This document shows, one piece after another, positions 13,679-20,919 of a DNA stretch of 62,504 nucleotides. Position 1 is the first letter of the stretch, and each line of letters starts with the position of its first letter. Origin of the DNA: a virus; IMG/VR virus record IMGVR_UViG_3300021437_000019, positions 1-62,504 of that record. The stretch is one strand, 5' to 3'. The translations under genes were made by a program, and so were the position numbers. The notes under the pieces were generated by a model. The model was not told where the DNA came from and made no database searches. It was given only the letters and a program-made list of their open reading frames with translations.

Positions 13679-14547
13679 CGCATCAACTCCGGCGCTACCC
13701 CGCGGGGACCGGCCACCCGGGAAATCTCGTCAGATTCTTCCTCTGGCGGTGCGAGTGTCCCGTCGAGCTTCGCCTTAATCAGATCCTCAGCCTCGTCGTG
13801 CAGGAAATTACTGTCCGCATACTTGTTCTTGTAAAGCGCTGCCTTCCCATGAAGCGCCACATACGCATTGATCGCGTCGAGCACTTCATCCTCGCCAAAT
13901 CGCCGGCAGAGTTCCTGGTAGCGTTCGACGTTCTTCGGGTACGGTTTGGGCTTTGTGGCCCTACCGATGGCCGACTTGAAAGCCTCGCGGAATTTGTTGT
14001 AGTTGCCTTCCCGGTGGGTGGTGGGTACTTCTCCTTCTACTTCTCCTTCTTCTTTAACTTCTACTTCAACTTCTAATGCATGGCACTGAGCCGGGACCAC
14101 TCTACTACCTGAATCTAACTGCGTACGAACCGCTTTTTTCGGTTCTTCTGCGGTTCTGAGAACTGAACTGCGCCGTCCTTCTTTGGTGTAGCCCTGGCCG
14201 AGTTCCGGTGGGTGGATCGGGAATTGGACGCAAGCAAAACCATCCAGCCGTAAGTCCTGGTATTTCTCAAAGTCAACAATGTGCAGGTATTCGCGCTCGT
14301 CGGCGTCATACTTCACCACCAGGCCGACTTTCAGGAGTTCCTTGATGGCTCGTTCGGCGGAAGCCTCATCGGCTCCTTTTTTTTCGAGCATGAGTGCTGG
14401 GAACACCCTTCTAACATCCCGGTAGTAATTCCCATTGTCATCCACAACAGTCAGGAGCCTGAACCAGAGCGCCTCGGCCTCGAACGATATGGAGTTCACC
14501 TTCTGCGATTCGCAAACGTTGTCGTGAATCATTCTTTTCCCCGCCAC
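13675..14547 (-). CDS. Phage replication initiation-like protein
   Basis: The 290-residue protein has an N-terminal winged-helix-like region (FEAEALWFRLLTVVDDNGNYY, ADEASAERAIKELLKVGLVV), a variable basic linker, an acidic repeat (EVEVEVKEEGEVEGEV) and a C-terminal helical part (PKNVERYQELCRRFGEDEVLDAI) like replisome organisers. Placement directly upstream of dnaB with ATGA overlap supports a role in origin recognition or helicase loading. Confidence 0.65.
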   Translation of the reverse strand: MAGKRMIHDNVCESQKVNSISFEAEALWFRLLTVVDDNGNYYRDVRRVFPALMLEKKGADEASAERAIKELLKVGLVVKYDADEREYLHIVDFEKYQDLRLDGFACVQFPIHPPELGQGYTKEGRRSSVLRTAEEPKKAVRTQLDSGSRVVPAQCHALEVEVEVKEEGEVEGEVPTTHREGNYNKFREAFKSAIGRATKPKPYPKNVERYQELCRRFGEDEVLDAINAYVALHGKAALYKNKYADSNFLHDEAEDLIKAKLDGTLAPPEEESDEISRVAGPRGVAPELMR

Positions 14548-14568
14548 CGCGGCCCCCTCAGACTGAAA

Positions 14569-14745
14569 TTACTTGCAAATCTCGCCAGCCAGATCCCACA
14601 ACAAGCCATCCAACTCCGTTTTCTTCTCCGGCTTGAGTGCTTCGTCAATCCGCTCGAACCTCACGCACAGGGCGTAGTAGGTTGCTTCCTGGCCTATCGG
14701 CGGGGAAAGTTCGAGCCGTTGTAGTAACTTTGGCGCTTCCATCAT
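14569..14745 (-). CDS. Hypothetical small protein
   Basis: This 58-residue protein (MMEAPKLLQRLELSPP...) is helical and rich in Glu/Leu. The ATG at 14745 has GGAG upstream; the longer frame to 14796 is rejected because it swallows that site. Between it and 14851 a 14-codon frame, MHSACFIHDNCRVR, overlaps the upstream stop as TGATG and may be a tiny leader. Confidence 0.55.
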   Translation of the reverse strand: MMEAPKLLQRLELSPPIGQEATYYALCVRFERIDEALKPEKKTELDGLLWDLAGEICK

Positions 14746-14850
14746 CGTCTCCGATCTTGAAAATGGTGGGTTCGTGGACCGTCCAACCATGCCCATCCGC
14801 CCACCCCTACCGGACGCGGCAGTTATCGTGGATGAAGCAGGCCGAGTGCA

Positions 14851-15228
14851 TCAGAATGGGATATCGTCAGCGGCCGTGACGGGTGCCACTTCAGGAATAT
14901 GGGGGCCAATCAGCACGTCTTCCGCTACGGAGAGCAATGGTTCGCACTCCCACTTCTCTTCCTGCACCTTCCGGCACGCTACGCCTCGGCCAATAGTCAG
15001 ATGAAGGAGCGGGGCGCCCGCCGGTATAAATGTCAGATCGTATGTGTCGTAGCGTTTCTCGCCTGAACCAAAAGCCTTTGCTGCGGCGATGAACGCATCC
15101 TTTTCATATAAGAAACCGACGAAGAGGCGCGGTTCATGCTCATCCCGCCATCCGAGGGGCACATCCGGCCTGGAAAGAAGAAATGCGGCCGTTTCCTTTA
15201 ATTTTTCTGCGAGTTCGTGTGATTTCAT
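14851..15228 (-). CDS. Hypothetical protein with an SSB-like DDIPF tail
   Basis: The 125-residue product contains WRDEHEPRLFVGFLYEKDAF and a beta-rich core, and ends in ...VTAADDIPF. The acidic DDIPF end is the same as the protein-interaction tail of bacterial single-strand binding proteins. AAGGAG precedes the ATG at 15228. It lies in the recombination block next to the Cas4-like nuclease. Confidence 0.6.
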   Translation of the reverse strand: MKSHELAEKLKETAAFLLSRPDVPLGWRDEHEPRLFVGFLYEKDAFIAAAKAFGSGEKRYDTYDLTFIPAGAPLLHLTIGRGVACRKVQEEKWECEPLLSVAEDVLIGPHIPEVAPVTAADDIPF

Positions 15229-15241
15229 TTCTTGCTCCTTT

Positions 15242-15257
15242 TCTAAACTTTAGACTT
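15242..15257 (-). promoter_or_regulatory. Dispersed junction motif, copy 4
   Basis: An exact consensus AAGTCTAAAGTTTAGA on the minus strand, 14 nt before the ATG of 14851..15228 and directly before its Shine-Dalgarno. Confidence 0.6.
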
Positions 15258-15341
15258 GGCCCGAAACTTTTGGGGCGAACGGCCCAGGCCCTATCGCCCC
15301 TTGCCTATCTCCCGACCGGACGGGTGGAAGAGGGCAAACTC

Positions 15342-16391
15342 TTACGCCGCCCCCGCTTCCTGCGTCGCTGGTCCGGCAGCTTTGATGAACGTCACGCGTT
15401 GCTGCGTGTATGCCGGCTTTGCAGGCACAACCTTCTGTGGCTGCGCTTTCATTTCCACGCGCTTAATGTTGGCGACCCAATCCCCGTACACCACACTTTC
15501 GCCGCCATCGACGCAGAGTGCCTTGATTTCACCCTTCACTTCCTCGTCCAACTCCTCGAACTCCTTCGCCAACGGCTTGAGTTCTGTGAGCCGATCGGTC
15601 TTTGCCGCCAACTCGGACGCCATCTCGTCGGTGAGCACTTTCGCGGCGATGCCGAAATTCAGTTCTGGCAGGCAGACGTTGAAGAACTCGCACTCGGCGC
15701 ACAGGTCGGGCGTCGAAATCTTCATGCTCGCATCCGGCATCTGGCCGATCTGAACTAGCTTATTTGTCTTCTCGGCTTTGTCGGTCATGGCCGAAGCGAT
15801 GCGCAACTCGTCGTCGCCCAAGGTGTACTCGACAATTTTGATCTGCCCGCTAGCTTTGTTCTTGAGCACCAGCCAGTACCGCTCAACACCCTTGAGCACC
15901 ATGTAGAGACATACTTGGCGGTCCCACTTCTGGATGAATTCCCACTTATGGGTGCGGATGTCCTCGACGGAATTGATGCTGTCGTAGGTGAAGGGTGAAC
16001 AGGATTTGATTTCCGCGTCCACCCCGCGCTTCACGCCAACTTTGCGGATCGTCAGGTCCTTACGGCCAGAGATTTGATAGGCCGGCCACGCCATTTGTCC
16101 CTCCGCGCCTTCCACTTCGTACCCCATGTCGAGTAGGTCGCGCTTGATGGCCCGCGCTTGGTCGTCGCCCTCGGCGAAGATCATTCCGAGTTTGGGATCC
16201 AGCGCGCGGCGTTGCGGGGGCGGGACCGTGCGCATGTAAACTGCGTAAGCCTCGCAGGGATGCGCCAGCACGGTTGGCCAATTCGACGTTGCGAGCGAGC
16301 CGCCGTGCACCCTCGACGCTTTGTATTTCTGGTAGTCCTCAATGAGCCTGCCCGGGCTCAGCCGTTCTTGGATCGCTTCTTGAACCTCCAT
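15342..16391 (-). CDS. Cas4/RecB-like PD-(D/E)XK exonuclease with cysteine cluster
   Basis: The 349-residue protein shows the RecB-nuclease core: ISGRKDLTI (D112), DAEIKS (E127, K129) and the downstream DRQVCLYMVL (Q159...Y163) motif IV-like element. Cys46 (HPCEAYAVY) and CAECEFFNVC (C231, C234, C240) fit the four Fe-S ligands of Cas4/AddB-type nucleases. It would resect DNA ends for recombination with the putative annealing protein. AAAGGAGTAAGGGC precedes the ATG. Confidence 0.82.
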   Translation of the reverse strand: MEVQEAIQERLSPGRLIEDYQKYKASRVHGGSLATSNWPTVLAHPCEAYAVYMRTVPPPQRRALDPKLGMIFAEGDDQARAIKRDLLDMGYEVEGAEGQMAWPAYQISGRKDLTIRKVGVKRGVDAEIKSCSPFTYDSINSVEDIRTHKWEFIQKWDRQVCLYMVLKGVERYWLVLKNKASGQIKIVEYTLGDDELRIASAMTDKAEKTNKLVQIGQMPDASMKISTPDLCAECEFFNVCLPELNFGIAAKVLTDEMASELAAKTDRLTELKPLAKEFEELDEEVKGEIKALCVDGGESVVYGDWVANIKRVEMKAQPQKVVPAKPAYTQQRVTFIKAAGPATQEAGAA

Positions 16392-16409
16392 GCCCTTACT
16401 CCTTTCGTT

Positions 16410-16589
16410 TCACCGTTTCCTACCGACGTTCTCTCGCTTCCTCTGCTCGCGGCACATGACACAACGTGTACCCGTGGCCGCGCGTGGCCGATTCAAACAT
16501 CGCAAGCACAATCGCCCATCGGCCCGCACGATCTTGCGAACTTTGCTTACCGGCATCCCGTGTCTTGCCAACCATGCTCCCCTCGTCAT
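16410..16589 (-). CDS. 59-residue zinc-finger protein
   Basis: Two CxxC knuckles (GRLCLRCLNRP and TRCVMCREQRK) in a basic context (KVRKIVRADGR) indicate a small treble-clef or zinc-ribbon DNA-binding protein. AGGGG stands before the ATG at 16589. It lies between the putative annealing protein and the Cas4-like nuclease genes. Confidence 0.65.
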   Translation of the reverse strand: MTRGAWLARHGMPVSKVRKIVRADGRLCLRCLNRPRAATGTRCVMCREQRKRENVGRKR

Positions 16590-16598
16590 ACCCAGCCC

Positions 16599-17834
16599 CT
16601 AGAAGGGGATGTCCTCGTCCGTAGCAACATAACCATCGTCATCGCCTGGCTCGCGGCGCTGAATCACCGGCTGGCCCTGCTCGTCCCACTGATACACACC
16701 AATCCGCCGAGCGCCTTCGATGTAGTGCATCGTTTCCGCGCCCTTCTGCTTGCTGTCCACGACGAACTCGCAGAACTGGCCATTCGAGGCCACGATCAAA
16801 TCAAGGATGTTTTTCGGACCATCCTTCGTCTCGACTTCCTTGTTGTGGTAGCAGAAGAGGAAGAAGCCGTTCTGGACCACCTTCGCGTAAGGCTTGCCGC
16901 CACCTTTGCCATCCTTCGCCCTAGTCGTGTTCTTGTACGCCTCACTGATGATTCCCTTGCCGATGGGCAGTTCTCCCGTGGGCTTGGTCTTCTTTTCTCC
17001 TGAGGGGATCTGCGCCCTCGGAACCGCGGAGGGGGCACTGGCCGCTGCGGCCGTTGGGGGCTTCTGCTCTGGAGGAACCTGTGGTTTCTGGCTGGTGCCC
17101 TGCGGAGCCTGTTTGTCGCCGCCGAACTTCACGCGGTCCTTCACTTCGTCAAATTTGAAGCCGACGCCAGCGAGTTCTTTCCTGGATGGCTTGAGCCCCG
17201 CATCCTCGACAACGTGATTCCAGAGGTTCGTGATTGCGGCCTGCTTGATGGATGGAATGTCTACTTCGGAGAGCGGCAGGTAGTAGGTCGTTTTTTCCCA
17301 CCGCGCGCGCCCTTGAGTGCATTTCGCCCTACAGAGTGGCGTGTCATTCTTCCACTCAATGTCGGCGCCACAATTCTCGCAAGCGTACTTCGTGCGCTTC
17401 GCAAAGAAGTCATCGTACGTCGAGCGATTCCCCATTGTCCGGTAGTAGCGGCCGTCCGGGGTCAGCCAGGTCGCCCAAACCTCGAAGTCGATGTACGGCC
17501 CCTCGACACCCTCGTACCGTTTTTCGAGAATCCCTGTGTCCGGCTGGACCGTGATGCCTGCCCATGAGAGAACTTGCTTACAGGCGTGCTTTGTAAGATG
17601 GATGGTTTCTTTGTCACCATCCCCATAGATCGCCACGTCAGAGGGCTCAAGGTTCACCGCGATCAATTTCAGGATGCCTTTCCGGAACGCAACCTGTTTT
17701 TCGGCCTTGGCGAGTTTTTGCTCAACCGTCTCGTCGGCAAAGACTCCGAGCGCAGCCGGCGGCGCGCTAATGATTGCCTGAGTTGGCTCTGGCGCCCCAT
17801 GTCCGTTCGCCTTCCCTTCGTTTACTTCGCCCAT
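16599..17834 (-). CDS. Putative ssDNA-annealing / recombination protein with DEDIPF tail
   Basis: This 411-residue protein starts at an ATG preceded by AGGAGG. The N-terminal domain includes ETIHLTKHACKQVLSWAGI, a zinc knuckle CENC...CRAKC, then IPSIKQAAITNLWNHVVEDA, a layout like phage annealing proteins that test 'track of prior residues, ring assembly'. A Pro-rich linker follows, then a beta-rich domain, and the C-terminus is ATDEDIPF, an SSB-type tail. The neighbouring Cas4-like exonuclease supports an annealase/exonuclease pair. The recombinase assignment is inference from context. Confidence 0.5.
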   Translation of the reverse strand: MGEVNEGKANGHGAPEPTQAIISAPPAALGVFADETVEQKLAKAEKQVAFRKGILKLIAVNLEPSDVAIYGDGDKETIHLTKHACKQVLSWAGITVQPDTGILEKRYEGVEGPYIDFEVWATWLTPDGRYYRTMGNRSTYDDFFAKRTKYACENCGADIEWKNDTPLCRAKCTQGRARWEKTTYYLPLSEVDIPSIKQAAITNLWNHVVEDAGLKPSRKELAGVGFKFDEVKDRVKFGGDKQAPQGTSQKPQVPPEQKPPTAAAASAPSAVPRAQIPSGEKKTKPTGELPIGKGIISEAYKNTTRAKDGKGGGKPYAKVVQNGFFLFCYHNKEVETKDGPKNILDLIVASNGQFCEFVVDSKQKGAETMHYIEGARRIGVYQWDEQGQPVIQRREPGDDDGYVATDEDIPF

Positions 17835-17845
17835 AACCCCTCCTT

Positions 17846-18697
17846 TCACTTCACTGTCGTAAGTCGCCCGTTTTTCACGAAATACCAAGTGTCGGCCTTG
17901 ATTCCCTTTTCTCCAACGTGCCCGACCAGAATTCGCGGGTGGTTGCCTTCGCCCAAATACGCGATGGCAAACGCACCGTTGGGACCGACTTTTACTTTGC
18001 CACCAATTCCAGCCACCATTGCAATTGTGTTTTCTCCTTGCGCTTCCGCAGTGCTGTAGCTCCCCGAGGACGCGCTCTTGCTGGAGCTCCCCGAGGACGC
18101 GCTCGTGCTGTAGTCCCCCGAGGACGCGCTCGTGCTGTAGTCCCCCGAGGACGCGCTCTTGCTGGAGCTCCCCGAGGACGCGCTCGTGCTGCAGTCCCCC
18201 GAGGACGCGCTCGTGCTGTAGCTCCCCGAGGACGCGCTCTTGCTGGAGCTCCCCGAGGACGCGCTCGTGCTGGAGCTCCCCGAGGACGCGCTCTTGCTGG
18301 AGCTCCCCGAGGACGCGCTCGTGCTGTAGTCCCCCGAGGACTTTTCTTTCGCCTGTTCGCACAACCACTTAAACCGAATCTGGGAGCACAGCACATTCGT
18401 GATCGCGCGCCCCATATCTCCGGCGAAAATAACTTTGCCCTTGTGGAACTTCACTTTTTGCTCGTCAATTTTCACTAGATCGGTTTCTTCTACTTCAACG
18501 ACTTGCCAGATGGTGTCCGGATTATCGCGAAGCAATGACCAATCGCCATCACCCCATAGCAAGCCGTGCAGGCCACCGCCGCATTCCGGCTTAGGATTCC
18601 AATCCGGCGCCTCAACTGGGCCGGATTTCGGCCAAATAAATCCTTTGTACGAAGTCATGTCGGAGTTGCAGTTACGAAGAATTAAAACCTTCCCCAT
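17846..18697 (-). CDS. Repeat protein with 9-residue Ser-rich repeats
   Basis: The 283-residue product has three parts. The N-terminal domain contains MTSYKGFIWPKSG and PECGGGLHGLLWGDGDWSLL, a pattern shared by phage proteins that carry such repeats. Then come eleven 9-residue repeats SSG(D/S)(Y/C/S)S(T/K)SA (about 27 bp each), which should form a beta-helix or solenoid. A C-terminal cap follows (GENTIAMVAGIGGKVKVGPN). The ATG at 18697 has GGGG upstream; motif copy 5 precedes it. Function unknown. Confidence 0.75.
   Translation of the reverse strand: MGKVLILRNCNSDMTSYKGFIWPKSGPVEAPDWNPKPECGGGLHGLLWGDGDWSLLRDNPDTIWQVVEVEETDLVKIDEQKVKFHKGKVIFAGDMGRAITNVLCSQIRFKWLCEQAKEKSSGDYSTSASSGSSSKSASSGSSSTSASSGSSSKSASSGSYSTSASSGDCSTSASSGSSSKSASSGDYSTSASSGDYSTSASSGSSSKSASSGSYSTAEAQGENTIAMVAGIGGKVKVGPNGAFAIAYLGEGNHPRILVGHVGEKGIKADTWYFVKNGRLTTVK
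18044..18340 (-). repeat. Eleven tandem 27-bp coding repeats
   Basis: Units such as TCCTCGGGGGACTACAGCAC follow each other with a 27-bp period and encode SSGxxSxSA. Changes between units fall mainly at three codons. The periodicity opens long frames on all other reading frames, which are artefacts. Confidence 0.9.
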
Positions 18698-18710
18698 TGC
18701 CAATCCCCTT

Positions 18711-18726
18711 TCTAAACCTTAAACTT
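18711..18726 (-). promoter_or_regulatory. Dispersed junction motif, copy 5
   Basis: The minus-strand variant AAGTTTAAGGTTTAGA lies 13 nt before the ATG of the repeat protein (18697) and just before its Shine-Dalgarno. Confidence 0.5.
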
Positions 18727-18731
18727 CCGCC

Positions 18732-19040
18732 CTACTGCAAGAGCCGATGAATTACTGGATAAATCCAGGCGATCACGAAACCCCAAATTGCACCACTGAT
18801 CCCCAGGATCGCCGCCCAAACGCCAACTTTCACGATGCCGGAGCACTCGCGCCCGTAGTCAGATGTCTCCAACTCATCGGCTGACATTTGCTCGTACCAG
18901 CGAGGGAATTCATCCGATGGCACGCCGCTGAATGAACTTACGTGCCCGTCCTTCTGCGCCGCTTCGTTCATGGGCCAATCCTCGTGCGGCTGGATGAAGT
19001 CCTGATAATCATTCGTGCGCGACGTGCTCTCTTTCGCCAT
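18732..19040 (-). CDS. Tail-anchored membrane protein
   Basis: The 102-residue protein has a hydrophilic acidic N-terminal two-thirds and a C-terminal hydrophobic stretch (VGVWAAILGISGAIWGFVIA) ending in IYPVIHRLLQ. The topology suggests a C-terminal membrane anchor. The family is unknown. Confidence 0.55.
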   Translation of the reverse strand: MAKESTSRTNDYQDFIQPHEDWPMNEAAQKDGHVSSFSGVPSDEFPRWYEQMSADELETSDYGRECSGIVKVGVWAAILGISGAIWGFVIAWIYPVIHRLLQ

Positions 19041-19041
19041 G

Positions 19042-19275
19042 TCATGCCCCCTTCACGAGAAATAGCTTGAAACCTTCGCGAGCCCGCCGCGCCCACCGTT
19101 CGGCTTCCTGTCGGCGCTCCATTGCCCACGCCGCGCGCGACCACTCAATTTCTATTGGTGTCCAGTTGAAGCAGTCCGGGCATTCCAGTCCCATCCGGCC
19201 ATTCGGCCCGCGGCGAAGTAACTGCCGCGTCGCGTGCGGACAAAAACCAAAGAACAACTTGACCCATGCCCACAT
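19042..19275 (-). CDS. Small zinc-finger-like protein
   Basis: The 77-residue product has FCPHATRQLLRRG and LECPDCFNW, which could form a CPH...CPDC zinc site, then a basic helical tail (ERRQEAERWARRAREG). AGGAGG stands before the ATG. Confidence 0.6.
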   Translation of the reverse strand: MWAWVKLFFGFCPHATRQLLRRGPNGRMGLECPDCFNWTPIEIEWSRAAWAMERRQEAERWARRAREGFKLFLVKGA

Positions 19276-19284
19276 GAGGGCCTC

Positions 19285-19383
19285 CTAGCGACTGAACATC
19301 ACAAGCGCGAAACACAAACCGACGGCGATCACGAACGCCGCGCCCACGATGAATCCGTGCAGAAACTCAGTGCCGCGTCTCAT
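19285..19383 (-). CDS. 32-residue membrane peptide
   Basis: MRRGTEFLHGFIVGAAFVIA followed by VGLCFALVMFSR is a single hydrophobic helix. The ATG overlaps the upstream stop as ATGA and the stop precedes the AGGAGG of the next gene. Confidence 0.55.
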   Translation of the reverse strand: MRRGTEFLHGFIVGAAFVIAVGLCFALVMFSR

Positions 19384-19673
19384 GCCGAAGCCCCTCTCTT
19401 CCCGACCACCCTCTTGGGTTCCGGTACGTCTGGCTTACCCGGTACACTTGGTCCCTGAATCCCATTACGGGGATTACTCCGTACCCGCTGGACGGCTTCC
19501 AGGTTCCACTCGATAATCCCCTGGTCAATGAGGTCGTATGCGTAGCGAATCAATTCCCGGCCTACGGCGCTGCGCCCCTCGCAGAAAGGGGCGAATCGTT
19601 GAACGTCCCGGTCCATACGTTCCACGATCTCAGGGTCCAGCTTCATCGGTACTTGGATTTTCCATTCGCCCAC
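19380..19673 (-). CDS. Possible ribbon-helix-helix regulator
   Basis: The 97-residue protein has an N-terminal beta-strand then helices: WKIQVPMKLDPEIVERMDRD and GRSAVGRELIRYAYDLIDQG, the size and order of a ribbon-helix-helix DNA-binding domain. It is read away from two palindromes (19704, 19748) in the divergent gap to the plus-strand gene at 19791, so it is a natural candidate for an autorepressor. TGTAAT upstream is a possible -10. Confidence 0.55.
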   Translation of the reverse strand: MGEWKIQVPMKLDPEIVERMDRDVQRFAPFCEGRSAVGRELIRYAYDLIDQGIIEWNLEAVQRVRSNPRNGIQGPSVPGKPDVPEPKRVVGKRGASA

Positions 19674-19703
19674 GCCTCATCCCCATGACGACAATTACAT
19701 CGT

Positions 19704-19719
19704 TAGTACGTTGGTACTA
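19704..19719. promoter_or_regulatory. Palindrome 1 in the divergent regulatory gap
   Basis: TAGTAC-GTTG-GTACTA is a perfect 6-4-6 inverted repeat between divergently read genes. Together with the second palindrome it resembles an operator pair. Confidence 0.55.
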
Positions 19720-19747
19720 TTGCCTTACCCGCCCCGTACTGGAACCC

Positions 19748-19763
19748 TTGTGTACGAACACAA
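19748..19763. promoter_or_regulatory. Palindrome 2 in the divergent regulatory gap
   Basis: TTGTGT-ACGA-ACACAA is a second perfect 6-4-6 inverted repeat with a different sequence, 28 nt before the plus-strand start. The same spacing suggests the same architecture of operator binding, possibly by two different regulators. Confidence 0.5.
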
Positions 19764-19790
19764 CAAATTGAACTTTCAGGAAAGGACAAA

Positions 19791-20057
19791 ATGGGCAGTC
19801 CCGCCCTTCCCACGCTCGAATATCTGTTTGAATGCTCTGACCAGTCCCTACACGACCTGGAGCTGGCCGCGCTGGACCGATCCGCACAATGTCTCAGGAA
19901 AGCCAAGGAGGAATGGATGGAGGGCGCGGCGCAGCGCGAATCCGCAGGAGTGGCCAGATGGCTGATTACCAACCGCGCCGGGATTCTGGAAATGGCCCGG
20001 CGAACCGTGGACGCACAAACAGCAATACCGTTCCCGCAGGCGCGGAGGCGCGCATAG
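19791..20057 (+). CDS. Hypothetical plus-strand protein
   Basis: The 88-residue helical protein (LEYLFECSDQSLHDLELAAL...) has AGGAAAGGAC 8-10 nt before its ATG. It is one of only three plus-strand genes I support, and is divergent from the ribbon-helix-helix-like gene with two palindromes between. It may be an early or lysogeny-type gene; not recognised. Confidence 0.65.
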   Translation: MGSPALPTLEYLFECSDQSLHDLELAALDRSAQCLRKAKEEWMEGAAQRESAGVARWLITNRAGILEMARRTVDAQTAIPFPQARRRA

Positions 20058-20183
20058 CCACGTTCTGTTAACCGAGATATATGGATGGGTTTATTGCTTG
20101 CCGCCAGTAAGTTGTTCTGATTAAAGTAGTTAATATACCTTATGGGACGCGATGTGGCGGATTGAGGGAAGGAATTCATTGTG

Positions 20184-20345
20184 CTAGGCTGCCTGTTCCT
20201 TGGATTGCCGTGACCTGAGGGCCTCGGTGACCAAGAATGCGACGGTTTGGGAAATGGTGCGCTGTTCGCGTTGAGCAAGTTCGCGTACTTGCTGCTTCGT
20301 TTTGGCATCGACCCGCGTCGAGAGGTACTGTTTCTTCGTTGCCAT
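20184..20345 (-). CDS. CopG-like ribbon-helix-helix protein
   Basis: MATKKQYLSTRVDAKTKQQV then RELAQREQRTISQTVAFLVTEAL is a compact 53-residue strand-helix-helix DNA-binding protein. The start at 20345 is preferred over an upstream hydrophobic extension. It is divergent from the plus-strand gene at 20420 across 74 nt; TTGACG at 20376-20381 (minus) is a possible -35 with a weak -10. A likely autoregulator. Confidence 0.75.
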   Translation of the reverse strand: MATKKQYLSTRVDAKTKQQVRELAQREQRTISQTVAFLVTEALRSRQSKEQAA

Positions 20346-20419
20346 GGGCCAAAGGTACACGAAAAGAAAAAAACGCGTCAAGAGGTATTTTCAATTATTT
20401 TCCACAGGAGAAACCCGGC

Positions 20420-20722
20420 ATGTTGAAAAGTCAGAAACACAAGCCCCGGCGCACGATGATGGTCTTCTCCTGGTCGCCGGCGTGGCTCAAGGCATTCCGC
20501 CTGCTGGCGGATCGCTTCCCTGTCAGTATTGGCAGGAAGAACGGTGCCGCACTCGCGCGTGCCATCTTGGAACAGTGGGCGTTCTCCGTGCTGGACTTAC
20601 AGGAAGCAGTCAAACTCGGCCTTGTGAGCCCCTGGGACGCCAAAGAGGGGCAATACCCGCGGCCCTCCCTGCTCCGGTTGGCGCTCTCAAAACACGACGG
20701 TCGCAAACGGTCTAAAGTTTAG
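20420..20722 (+). CDS. Hypothetical plus-strand protein ending in KRSKV
   Basis: The 100-residue product contains MMVFSWSPAWLKAFRLLADR and GRKNGAALARAILEQWAFSV, amphipathic helices with possible helix-turn-helix character. AGGAG precedes the ATG. Its last codons and stop are dispersed motif copy 6, in the same orientation relative to the gene as in the minus-strand genes. Its 3' end overlaps that of the methyltransferase fragment by 4 nt. Confidence 0.65.
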   Translation: MLKSQKHKPRRTMMVFSWSPAWLKAFRLLADRFPVSIGRKNGAALARAILEQWAFSVLDLQEAVKLGLVSPWDAKEGQYPRPSLLRLALSKHDGRKRSKV

Positions 20723-20723
20723 A
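20711..20723 (+). promoter_or_regulatory. Dispersed junction motif, copy 6
   Basis: TCTAAAGTTTAGA on the plus strand, encoding Ser-Lys-Val-stop of the plus-strand gene. Its orientation follows the gene, not the genome. Confidence 0.55.
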
Positions 20724-20919
20724 CAAACTCCAAAACTTCTTGCGCGAGGCGCCGTTTGGCGATTTCGATGTATGCCGGATTCAGTTCGAGGCCCACGGCG
20801 TTGCATTGGAGGTTTCGCGCTACCAGGGCTGTGGTGCCGCTACCCATGAAATGGTCGAGCACCGTCCCGCCTGCCGGACACCCGGCCAAGATGCACGGCT
20901 TGATGAGTGTGGTAATCAT
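20719..20919 (-). CDS. DNA methyltransferase, C-terminal fragment
   Basis: The 66-residue frame covers only the C-terminal part of a beta-type N4/N6 DNA methyltransferase: KPCILAGCPAGGTVLDHFMG then SGTTALVARNLQCNAVGLEL and NPAYIEIAKRRL. The SAM-binding motif I (HFMGSGTT) is intact but the catalytic (D/N)PP(Y/W) region, normally N-terminal in this class, is absent. It starts 0 nt after the stop of the zinc-finger gene (TAAATG). It is either a remnant or a repurposed SAM-binding domain. Confidence 0.75.
   Translation of the reverse strand: MITTLIKPCILAGCPAGGTVLDHFMGSGTTALVARNLQCNAVGLELNPAYIEIAKRRLAQEVLEFV

Noticed and set aside
15242-15341. A small gene LGRSPQKFRAKSKV ending in the motif
   Set aside because: The frame is closed by TAG after 16 codons and has no start codon; a competing frame in the same stretch is equally open.
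18044-18340. CRISPR array
   Set aside because: The units follow directly without unique spacers and are in frame inside a protein gene.
16599-18368. One 589-residue frame joining the repeat region to the putative annealing gene
   Set aside because: The extension upstream of 17834 only runs through the 27-bp repeats of the next gene in another frame. The ATG at 17834 has a strong AGGAGG site.
17918-18478. Long plus-strand and other minus-strand frames across the repeats
   Set aside because: A 27-bp period (multiple of three) keeps several frames open by itself; they encode Arg/Ala/Pro-rich or Cys/Arg/Ser-rich low-complexity text.
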